From IMG/VR virus record IMGVR_UViG_3300034358_000044, positions 124,001 through 188,000 of that record: 64,000 bases of DNA; one strand, 5' to 3'. Origin of the DNA: a virus. The notes under the pieces are model-generated. The model searched no databases. It worked only from the letters and a program-made list of their open reading frames with translations, and was not told the origin of the DNA. Position 1 is the stretch's first letter; every line of letters begins with the position of its first letter. The position numbers and the translations under genes are program-made. Positions 1-7,200 of this stretch are shown here, piece after piece.

Positions 1-1
1 C

Positions 2-1372
2 GTTCTCGACACCATCCCTGACGTCTTCGTGGAGGCGATGAGGAGGAACAAGTTCATCTCCTTCGCCTCAGAGAACATCTTCGTGATGAAGAGGCCCATC
101 ATCAGCCAGAAGGACAACGGCTGGGGCATGCCACTCATCTTCCCAGTGCTGAAGGACGCCTTCTACCTGCAGATTCTTCGCAAGGCGCAAGAGTCCATCG
201 CCCAGGAGCACATCGTTCCTCTGCGGGTGCTCTTCCCCCAGGCAGGTTCTGCGAGCTCGGATCCGTACACCACCGTCTCCCTCGACTCCTGGAAGTCGCG
301 CATGGAGGGGGAGATTGCCAAGTGGAAGTACGACAACAACTACATCCCCATCCTACCGCTCCCCATCGGGAACGAGACCATCGGTGGGGATGGTAAGGCG
401 CTCGGTCTCTACCAGGAGATGGACGTCTGGTCGAAGCAGATTGTCGTGGGTATGGGCGTGCCTCAGGAGTTCGTCTTCGGAGGGATGACCTACTCCGGCT
501 CCAACGTCTCCATGCGAATGCTGGAGAACATGTTCATCGGGTACCGCACCGACCACGAGAACATGCTGAACCAGTTCGTCATCAAGCGCATCGCCAACTT
601 CATGGAGTGGACTCCCGTGAAGGCGCACATGCGTCGCTTCAAGATGGCTGATGACCTGCAGCGCTCCACCCTCTACTTCCAGCTCAACCAGGCGCAGAAG
701 ATTTCCGACCAGACTCTCCTCAACGAGGTGGACCAGGATCCACTGGTCGAGGACGAGCGGAAGAAGTTGGAGCTCTCGAAGCAGCTTGAGTACCAGCGGA
801 AGATGCAGCTCTCCCAGGCCAACACCCAGGCCGAGGTCGCTGCCATCCAGATGAAGGCTCAGATGGCCGCCCAGCAGCAACAGGCAGCCGCCATGGGCCA
901 GCAGCCGGGTCAGCCGCAACCCGGAGCACAGCCTGGGGGCCAGCCCGGGGCGGACCCCAATGCCGCAGCCGGCGGTGCCCCCCAGACGGGCCAGCAGGGC
1001 GAAATGGTGCCCGGCCAGCAGGTGGACCCTGCCATGCCCCAGGGAAGCACCGTGTCGCAGGAGAACGCCCAGCAGGCCCCTCAGGACGGCATTCCCCAGG
1101 AGGCTCAGAGCCCCCTCACTATGGGTCTCAAGGGCGGTGGTATGAATCTCCTGTACCTGGCCAAGCGTGCCGCCAATGCGCTCAAGGACCAGGACAAGAT
1201 GACCCAGATGATGGAGCTCAACCGGATGAAGGCCACCAATCCGCAGCTCTACATGCTGGTCATCCAGATCATCAACAGCAAGCAGGGCTCACAAGAGAAC
1301 CCCATGGACGCCTCTCAGTCCCCCTTGCCCGAGCAGAAGCCTTCGCGTAGAGCAGCATCAGTTGGTGTGTGA
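2..1372 (+). CDS. Portal protein, C-terminal part (5' truncated by window)
   Basis: The reading frame is open from the window edge, so the true start lies upstream; 456 residues are visible. The first half has portal-like features: a region reading MGVPQEFVFGG and then TYSGSNVSMRMLEN, resembling the wing/crown part of large-phage portals that select a conformer and bind the neighbouring subunit. A coiled-coil segment follows (KKLELSKQLEYQRKMQLSQ), then a low-complexity tail rich in Gln, Pro, Gly and Ala (about residues 275-365). Portals form the dodecameric ring at the head vertex through which DNA is packaged and ejected. The position at the head of the virion gene block agrees. The assignment rests on motif resemblance and context, not on an alignment. 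Confidence 0.75.
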   Translation, partial: VLDTIPDVFVEAMRRNKFISFASENIFVMKRPIISQKDNGWGMPLIFPVLKDAFYLQILRKAQESIAQEHIVPLRVLFPQAGSASSDPYTTVSLDSWKSRMEGEIAKWKYDNNYIPILPLPIGNETIGGDGKALGLYQEMDVWSKQIVVGMGVPQEFVFGGMTYSGSNVSMRMLENMFIGYRTDHENMLNQFVIKRIANFMEWTPVKAHMRRFKMADDLQRSTLYFQLNQAQKISDQTLLNEVDQDPLVEDERKKLELSKQLEYQRKMQLSQANTQAEVAAIQMKAQMAAQQQQAAAMGQQPGQPQPGAQPGGQPGADPNAAAGGAPQTGQQGEMVPGQQVDPAMPQGSTVSQENAQQAPQDGIPQEAQSPLTMGLKGGGMNLLYLAKRAANALKDQDKMTQMMELNRMKATNPQLYMLVIQIINSKQGSQENPMDASQSPLPEQKPSRRAASVGV

Positions 1373-1447
1373 GCTCGCGTAACTCAAGGGTAGAGTGCTC
1401 TCGGTACTAGGCCGAAAGAAGTGCGGGTTCGAATCCCGTCGCGGGTG
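1373..1447 (+). tRNA. tRNA-like element, apparent CUA (amber) anticodon, atypical
   Basis: It starts directly after the portal stop codon. The acceptor stem GCTCGCG pairs with CGCGGGT (two G-U pairs). The D arm is ACTC-AAGGGTA-GAGT. The T arm GCGGG-TTCGAAT-CCCGT has the canonical TTCGAAT loop. The anticodon stem CTCGG/CCGAA has one C-A mismatch and a loop TACTAGG. Standard numbering gives anticodon CTA, but position 33 is A instead of the near-universal U. CCA is not encoded. It could be a suppressor tRNA, a decaying tRNA or a tRNA-like processing element; many genes here end in TAG, which argues against strong suppression. Confidence 0.55.
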
Positions 1448-1526
1448 CTTGACACGAAGTTCTGAAGGGCTAGGTTCTTCCCCATGATCGACAGCGCCCT
1501 AGTCTGAAGCTGAGCTGACGCACTAC

Positions 1527-1820
1527 GTGGTGGTGCGCAGGGACCTGCCTACGGGCACGGCTCTCGCGCAGACCGTCCACGCGGCCGGAGAGACTTCCCC
1601 AGGGAACCTCCCCGACCACACCTACGCCGTAGTCCTTGCCGCTGAACACGAGGAAGCCCTCCTCAAGCTTGAGCTGCGTCTGCAGCTCGCTGGCATCCCC
1701 CACAAGGTCATTCGAGAACCGGACTCGCCCTGGAACAACCAGGCGATGGCCATCGGCATTGTGCCGTGTGGTCGCTCAACGGTGCGGAAGGTGCTCTCGC
1801 ACCTGCCGCTCTACAGGTAG
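1527..1820 (+). CDS. Peptidyl-tRNA hydrolase, Pth2 family
   Basis: The N-terminus VVVRRDLPTGTALAQTVHAA matches the signature of the Pth2-type peptidyl-tRNA hydrolase fold. That signature has an R-x-D-L segment, followed by an alanine-rich helix with a histidine and then a Y-A-V-V-L strand. The C-terminal part keeps H-K-V-I-R-E-P-D and A-I-G-I-V-P, also typical. At 97 residues it is slightly short for the family (about 110-120). No ATG exists in this frame after the TAG at 1500-1502; the candidates are GTG 1527 (used here) or CTG 1515, which would add T-H-Y before VVV and fit the family better. It would release peptides from tRNA on stalled or drop-off ribosomes. Confidence 0.75.
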   Translation: MVVRRDLPTGTALAQTVHAAGETSPGNLPDHTYAVVLAAEHEEALLKLELRLQLAGIPHKVIREPDSPWNNQAMAIGIVPCGRSTVRKVLSHLPLYR

Positions 1821-1829
1821 GAGTGCGCC

Positions 1830-2114
1830 ATGAAGCTGGACAGAGAGAAGCTGCGTTCGGAGTTGAAGACCATCATCCCCGAGATACGGGCTTTGAAGAA
1901 ACTCCAGAGGGAGAGTCATCAGCCAAACTACGGATACCGCGAGCACTACCGGAGACTTCATCTGAAGAAGCAGACCAACTTGCTCTGTACGCTTCTGGCG
2001 CACTCGCGTGGGCACATCCATAGGAAGGGTATGACCCTAGAAGAGCAGGCTGCGCTGATGGCCGAGAAAGCCTCGACCTACGTGCGCCCCCAGGAATCAG
2101 CCGTAGCTGCTTAG
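1830..2114 (+). CDS. Small basic protein of unknown function
   Basis: A 94-residue protein begins at an ATG preceded by TAGGAG, nine bases after the Pth2 stop, so the two genes are probably co-transcribed. It is charged and largely helical by eye, with a basic central part (REHYRRLHLKKQ) and several His residues. No catalytic motif or known domain is recognised. RNA or nucleic-acid binding is possible from the charge but not shown. The frame two bases ahead stays open past its stop codon (see findings). Confidence 0.6.
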   Translation: MKLDREKLRSELKTIIPEIRALKKLQRESHQPNYGYREHYRRLHLKKQTNLLCTLLAHSRGHIHRKGMTLEEQAALMAEKASTYVRPQESAVAA

Positions 2115-2299
2115 GGCGCCCCCCTGCGACCCCACCACCACCATCCACCGCCACCACCAAGAAGAACCAGGACTACGACGATGATGAGTATCAGTTCGAG
2201 GCTCATGGTGGAGACATATGGAGCATCTTCCGCGCCACTCCGAACTGCTGGCAACTACTAGGGCGAAGAAAGCCTTCCATCAAGATGATAGCTAACAAA

Positions 2300-2339
2300 A
2301 GCTGCACGGGGACTTGTCCACCGACTTCCCCGTGCAGCT
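2300..2339. terminator. Bidirectional hairpin terminator
   Basis: A perfect 13-bp stem, AGCTGCACGGGGA with TCCCCGTGCAGCT, encloses a 14-base loop. It lies between convergent units: the rightward Pth2 unit and the leftward seven-gene operon. TTGTT follows on the plus side and TTTTGTTAGC on the minus side, so it can serve both directions. Confidence 0.75.
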
Positions 2340-2352
2340 AGTTGTTCCTCGA

Positions 2353-2547
2353 CTACTTGTCCTTCGGCGGAATCTGGAGACCGAAGAGGAACCCAGGACC
2401 ATTGCCCTCGGGATCCTGAGAGACCTCGATCTTCGACTTGTCATCCAAGGTGAAGAAGGGGAATCCGTCCTTGTTGACCCCCGTCTTCACGATGGTCCGC
2501 CCTTCCAGGCCCTTCATGTACTTCTTCATGAACGTGTTGTCGTCCAT
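2353..2547 (-). CDS. Small protein of unknown function (last gene of leftward operon)
   Basis: A 64-residue protein is read from the ATG at 2547, one base after the TGA of the acidic gene upstream (TGACATG arrangement). A longer Thr/Arg-rich extension is possible in the same frame, but it is the antisense of the neighbouring acidic gene and is rejected. The sequence contains KKYMKGLEGRTIVKTGVNKD followed by a short beta-rich part and ends PPKDK. No domain is recognised. It is the last gene before the terminator at 2300-2339. Confidence 0.6.
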   Translation of the reverse strand: MDDNTFMKKYMKGLEGRTIVKTGVNKDGFPFFTLDDKSKIEVSQDPEGNGPGFLFGLQIPPKDK

Positions 2548-2548
2548 G

Positions 2549-2668
2549 TCAGTCGTCCCGGTCAGGCATGTTCTCGGGAGGGTACTCCTCCTCGTCGGAA
2601 CCCTCCTCCGCCGCGATGGCCTCGTCCTCGTCGTCCTTGTCGTCGTCGTCTTCGTCTGGTCCACGCAT
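2549..2668 (-). CDS. Very acidic 39-residue micro-protein
   Basis: The ATG at 2668 opens a 39-residue frame that begins MRGPDEDDDDKDDEDEA and continues with EEGSDEEEYPPEN. More than half of the residues are Asp or Glu. It starts two bases after the upstream stop and its own stop is one base before the next ATG, the tight packing of a translated operon member. Acidic micro-proteins of phages often mimic DNA or bind basic host proteins; that is a possibility only. Confidence 0.5.
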   Translation of the reverse strand: MRGPDEDDDDKDDEDEAIAAEEGSDEEEYPPENMPDRDD

Positions 2669-2669
2669 G

Positions 2670-2903
2670 TTAATGCTCCGTCTCCAGGATCGAGACATGG
2701 CGCTTCTCCGCCTTCTCGATCAGGTCCTTGATGTACGTCTCGACACCCTTCGCCTTCACCTGCTTCTTCAGCATGCTGCGCAACGCCTTGGCCTGCTCCC
2801 TCGTCTTCCGAAGCTTCTTCTCCAGCTTCAGATTCTTCTCGTGCAACTCCATGATGCGGGCTGCCATCTCGATTATGAACTGCTCTCGTTCTGCTCTGTT
2901 CAT
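2670..2903 (-). CDS. Basic coiled-coil protein
   Basis: A 77-residue protein starts MNRAEREQFIIEMAARI and is helical throughout, with heptad-like Leu/Met/Ile spacing and many Lys and Arg (LHEKNLKLEKKLRKTREQAK). It starts two bases after the stop of the preceding gene. A longer upstream in-frame extension is antisense to that neighbour and is not used. No catalytic residues are seen. It is probably a homo- or hetero-oligomerising small protein; the function is unknown. Confidence 0.6.
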   Translation of the reverse strand: MNRAEREQFIIEMAARIMELHEKNLKLEKKLRKTREQAKALRSMLKKQVKAKGVETYIKDLIEKAEKRHVSILETEH

Positions 2904-2905
2904 GG

Positions 2906-3130
2906 TTATCGACCCTCGATTGGGAAGTACTGCTTCATGAGTGCCACTCTTCTGTAGATGTCCTGATACGATTGACTCAACTCGGCTACTTGCTTCAGGA
3001 GCTCCGATGGTGCTCCTTGAGCTGAGAGGCGTTGGTAGAAGATGTAGAACGTCTTCCACCCTTCCAGCGCGTACTCCTCTTCTGCTGCTACATCCTTGTG
3101 GAAGACCGGTTCAGCAACGTTGATGCTCAT
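2906..3130 (-). CDS. Small helical protein of unknown function
   Basis: A 74-residue protein begins MSINVAEPVFHKDVAAEEEY. The rest looks helical (QRLSAQGAPSELLKQVAELS, then QDIYRRVALMKQYF). Its start overlaps the end of the upstream Cys-rich gene by four bases, consistent with translational coupling. No known family is recognised. Confidence 0.6.
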   Translation of the reverse strand: MSINVAEPVFHKDVAAEEEYALEGWKTFYIFYQRLSAQGAPSELLKQVAELSQSYQDIYRRVALMKQYFPIEGR

Positions 3131-3468
3131 CCGGACCTCCCATTCAACTGCGCGTCACACGCGGCACAGAATTGTGGTTCTTCATCACCTGGGTCGTTGT
3201 TGAGGACGTAGTCGATGACACATCCGTAGTGGAGGGATGCCTCTTCGTCCCCGTTGTCATCGGGATCTTCGATGACCATTGGTCGCCCACTCTTGGCACC
3301 GAAACCGGATACTCCTGGCGTCATGTGGAGGCACAGGTCTCCCACCACGATGGGCAACTGACAGTAGGTACAGAGAAGTTCCTGGATGACGACAGGTTCC
3401 CTCCTCGGTGCTGCAGCCTCCTCAGCGTAGAATTGAGGAGGAGCAAACGGTAGATTCCACTCAGCCAT
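3127..3468 (-). CDS. Cys-rich, probably zinc-binding small protein
   Basis: The start at ATG 3468 (MAEWNLPFAPPQ) is chosen because a perfect AGGAGG precedes it and the overlap with the upstream gene is only eight bases; a longer in-frame start exists at 3552. The 113-residue product has three Cys/His clusters: CTYCQLP, then C-L-H and later H-Y-G-C, and near the end CAACDAQL. This spacing suggests one or two structural zinc sites. The acidic linker (EDPDDNGDEE) is unusual. The function is unknown; nucleic-acid or protein binding is likely for such folds. Confidence 0.65.
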   Translation of the reverse strand: MAEWNLPFAPPQFYAEEAAAPRREPVVIQELLCTYCQLPIVVGDLCLHMTPGVSGFGAKSGRPMVIEDPDDNGDEEASLHYGCVIDYVLNNDPGDEEPQFCAACDAQLNGRSG

Positions 3469-3838
3469 GCTGCCTCCTGAGAATGAGTTGAAGGAAGGAC
3501 GACTGCCACCCGCATCTGGTGCAGCCGGCAATGAATCCAGGTTCGCCCTCATCGGGCTGACTTGATTGAAAGAAACCTGGGATCCACCTTTCGATTCGAG
3601 TTTCTTTGTCGGTGATGAAGGTGCTTTTCAGGCACGCATCACACTCCCAACCAGCTTGTTGATCCTGCATCCCTACGAGCCACTGAGTCATGAGAGAGCA
3701 GGTGCCGCAGTCGAAGGCCCTTCCACACAATCCCGGAATGGGAGTGCCATCGATGATAGGCCTCATCTTCTTGTCGAACCTCCCACCGTGAGCTTGGAAG
3801 TAGAGTGGGCAGAAAGCGGTCTTGGTTGGGTCCGACAT
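3461..3838 (-). CDS. Cys-rich, probably zinc-binding protein
   Basis: A 125-residue protein with three CxxC-like pairs: CGRAFDCGTC, CDACLK and CTRCGW, plus an early Cys near residue 10. This suggests a double zinc-ribbon. It starts MSDPTKTAFC with AAGG five bases upstream. It sits second in the leftward operon and is followed by another Cys-rich gene with a short overlap. No family is recognised. Confidence 0.65.
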   Translation of the reverse strand: MSDPTKTAFCPLYFQAHGGRFDKKMRPIIDGTPIPGLCGRAFDCGTCSLMTQWLVGMQDQQAGWECDACLKSTFITDKETRIERWIPGFFQSSQPDEGEPGFIAGCTRCGWQSSFLQLILRRQHG

Positions 3839-3925
3839 TTCAACCTTCGATAGAGACCCAGAGAAGGATGAGCCTCTGATGGTAGATGATGAGGATTTGC
3901 AGAATGAGCGCCGTGACGAAGAAAC

Positions 3926-4027
3926 TCACTCGTCTTTTTCCTCAGGCTCCTCTGGAACTGGCTCATCATTCACGGCCCCGTTGAGGGCGTCGTCGTTTTC
4001 TTCTTCCCACATTTCGTTCTGCGTCAT
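3926..4027 (-). CDS. Acidic 33-residue micro-protein, first gene of leftward operon
   Basis: The ATG at 4027 opens MTQNEMWEEENDD and ends with PVPEEPEEKDE before TGA. About half of the residues are acidic. AAGAGAG lies upstream as a ribosome site and the recurrent GGCATAAGG motif lies 43 bases upstream. It is the first open frame of the leftward unit. It is the second acidic micro-protein in this operon (the other is at 2549-2668). Confidence 0.45.
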   Translation of the reverse strand: MTQNEMWEEENDDALNGAVNDEPVPEEPEEKDE

Positions 4028-4048
4028 GATGACTCTCTTGGCTAAATA

Positions 4049-4078
4049 TCGACGAGAGTGTCGACACTGCCTTATGCC
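4049..4078 (-). promoter_or_regulatory. Leftward promoter-like motif GGCATAAGG with inverted repeat
   Basis: Read leftward: GGCATAAGG (4078-4070), five bases, then the inverted repeat TCGAC-n6-GTCGA (4064-4049), 43 bases before the first leftward ATG. The same motif with a downstream inverted repeat recurs before two other leftward units, at 16.6 and 20.5 kb. Confidence 0.5.
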
Positions 4079-4097
4079 AAAAGACTCACAACTTTCG

Positions 4098-4126
4098 TTG
4101 ACCGTGTGGTGGTGCGGTTGTACTCT
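4098..4126 (+). promoter_or_regulatory. Candidate sigma70-type promoter for the RNA polymerase gene
   Basis: TTGACC (4098-4103) and TACTCT (4121-4126) are separated by exactly 17 bases. They lie 95 bases upstream of the RNA polymerase ATG in the divergent intergenic region. The -35 is close to consensus; the -10 is weak. Confidence 0.4.
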
Positions 4127-4220
4127 CGATCTGCTCGGACCAGCGCCGAATACCTTCCTTGCGCGAAGGTAGGCTCCCCGAGTTCATAGTCGTACTCCCA
4201 TTGCGCATGGTGAGAAGTAC

Positions 4221-7200
4221 ATGGCTGACACCCAGACGCCTGAGCATTCTTTTGAAGTTCTGAAGACGAATACGCTCAAGGCGATTCAGTCCTACTTTCC
4301 CTACGAAGGTCGCAAGCAGCGTCTCGTAGTCGAGAACCTTCGAGTTGATGACCACCTCTCCTCGGACGACATCGGCAGTCAGTCGGACGCCAAGGACAAA
4401 GAAGGTACTTGGGGCTGCCCCATCAAGGCGGACGTCAAGCTCATCGATGTTGCAACCGGCAAGGTCATCGACACCAAGAAGGGCACAACCCTCGCTCGCC
4501 TTCCCAAGCTCACCAACAGGTACGGCTACATCGTCGGTGGGAACGAGTACCAAGTCGATCACCTCTTCCGGCTGAAGTCCGGGGCCTACACTCGCGTTCA
4601 GGACAATGGTGACCTGGAGACCGAGTACAACATGAAGAAGGGTATCAACGGTCGCGGCTTCTCCGTGAAGCTCGACAGGTTGAAGAAGACCTTCGATCTC
4701 AAGTTGGAGAACACTCACGTCCCATTGTACCCGGTTCTCAAGTCGATGGGAGTGTCAGACGACCAGCTTCAGGAGCAGTGGGGCAAGGAGATCTTCGAGG
4801 CCAACAAGCCGAAGAACGATGCTCGCTTCCACTCTGCCCTCAAGAAGTTCTGGGACAAGACGAGCGAGGAGGGTGCTGCGGCTCCTACAGATTCGGCGGC
4901 TCTGGCGCAGCACGTCATCAACATCTTCGACCAGACTGCCATCCACCCAGACTCGACCAAGATCACTCTGGGGCAGTCCTTCCACAAGGTTGACGGGCAA
5001 GCCCTGGCCTTGGGAGCCATGAAGGTGTTGGGTGTTTCACGTGGAACACTCAAGCCCGATGACCGAGACAGCCTGGCCTTCAAGGAGGTTGCCTCCATAG
5101 AGGACTTCATCCCGGAGAAGATTGAGCGCAACGCCAAGTCCATCAAGGGACGTCTGCGCTCCATGGTGGAGAACAAGAAGACCATCAGCGAGATTCTCTC
5201 TCCTGACCTCTTCAACAAACCCATCAGGGAGTTTTTCTCCAAGGGTGGTGGAGTCTGCGAACGCTCGGACCAGACGAACCCGCTCCAGATGCTGTCCGCC
5301 AACAGGAAGACGACTCTGATGGCAAAGGACTTCGGCGGTATCAAGAGCGACCAGACCCTCACCCCTGAGATGAAGGTGGTCAACGCGAGTCACTTCGGCT
5401 TCTTGGATCCGATGCACACTCCAGAGTCGGAGAAGACCGGCATCACTCTTCACCTGGCCGCCAATGTGCGCAAGGTGGGAAAGGACTTGGAGGCTCCGGT
5501 CTTCAACACGCATACAGGCAAGGAGGAGTACCTCAAGGTTGCTGACTTCCACAGCGCCATGGCCGTCCTGCCTGACCAGGTGAAGTGGGTTGGTGGAAAG
5601 CCTGTCCCTATCTCCCACGATGTGAAGGTGAAGCTCCCCAATGGGGAAATCGCTGTGCGTCCCTACAAGGATGCTCAGTACGTCATGCCCTCCTCAAAGG
5701 GTCTCTTCAACTACGCCTCGAACATGGTCCCGTTCCTGCCATGCAACAACGGCAACCGTGTGTCGATGGCGGACAAGCAGATGGAACAGGCCATCGGTCT
5801 GAAGCACCGCGAAGAGCCTCTGGTGCAGACTAAGACCGACTCGCTCGACCCCGAACACACCTTCGAGAAGCTGGTGGGTCACTTCACAACGGCTCGGTCT
5901 CCAGTCGAAGGAAAGGTCATCTCCATCAAGGATGGGATGATTCACGTCCAAGGGAAGGACGGCAAGACGGAGGTTCACCTCTACAACCACTTCCCCACCA
6001 ACGATCCCAAGGGAATGCTGCACTCTACTCCACTCGTGCAGGTTGGGGATGCAGTGAAGAAGGGGCAGGTTCTCGCTGACTCGAACTACACGAAGAATGG
6101 GACGCTCGCCACTGGCACCAATCTTCGAGTCGGCTACGTCCCCTACAAGGGCTACAATTTCGAAGACGGCATCGTCATCTCGGAGTCTGCCGCGAAGAAG
6201 CTCACCAGTGAGCACCTCTACAAGAAGAACGTAGAGATTGACCCGGACTCGGACCACATCTCCAAGGACAAGTTCCGCGCCTACTCCCCAGTCAAGGCTT
6301 CCGCGATGACCAAGGAGCAGTGGGACAGCATCGACGACGACGGAGTCATCAAGCCAGGGACCCGGGTCCTCCCTGGGCAAATCATGGTGGCGGCCATCGG
6401 TAAGAACGTGGCTACCAAGCTGACCCACTCATGGGGAGCTCTCGGGAAGCGCGCCATCAAGCCCTACAAGGACAAGAGCTTGGTCTGGGACGAGGACCAT
6501 GTCGGCGTTGTGACGAAGGTCGTGAAGGAGTCGGGTGGGCGTGGGGTGAAGGTCTACGTGAAGACCGAGGAGTCTGCACTCATCGGTGACAAGATGTCGG
6601 GGCGCCACGGCAACAAGGGTATCATCACCCAGATTCTGCCTGACCACGAGATGCCTTTCACCACGGATGAGAAAGGGGAACGTCAACCTCTCCAGGTCCT
6701 CCTCAATCCGTCAGGTGTTCCTACCCGCATGAACGTAGGGCAGCTACTAGAGACGGCAGCAGCGAAGATTGCCGAGAAGACAGGTAAGCCCTACATCGTC
6801 AACAACTTCGCAGGCCCAGGTCACGACTACCGTCAGCAGGTGCTGGATGACTTGAAGAAGCACGGCCTCAAGGACGAAGAACACGTCTTCGATCCCAATG
6901 ACCCGAAGCGGTCCATCGGGTCGGTGTTGGTCGGGCATCAGTACATGTTGAAGATGGTGCAGCAGGTCGAGAAGAAGCTCACTGCGCGCGGTGGTGGGAC
7001 CGACGTGCAGGGGAAGGCACTGGCCTACGACTCCGACATGCAGCCCACCAAGGGCGGTGAGCGTGGTGGTCAGGGCTTCGGGCAGTTGGAGATGTACTCC
7101 CTGCTTGGCCATGATGCGCGCCACAACATCCGCGAGATGGCGACCTACAAGTCGGACATGCAGGATGCCAACTTCTGGTCGATGGTGCAGAACGGGAAAG

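Noticed and set aside
2547-2664. A Thr/Arg-rich N-terminal extension of the 64-residue gene at 2353-2547
   Set aside because: It is in the same strand but a different frame from the acidic micro-gene that has tight start-stop packing; the extension has low-complexity shadow composition.
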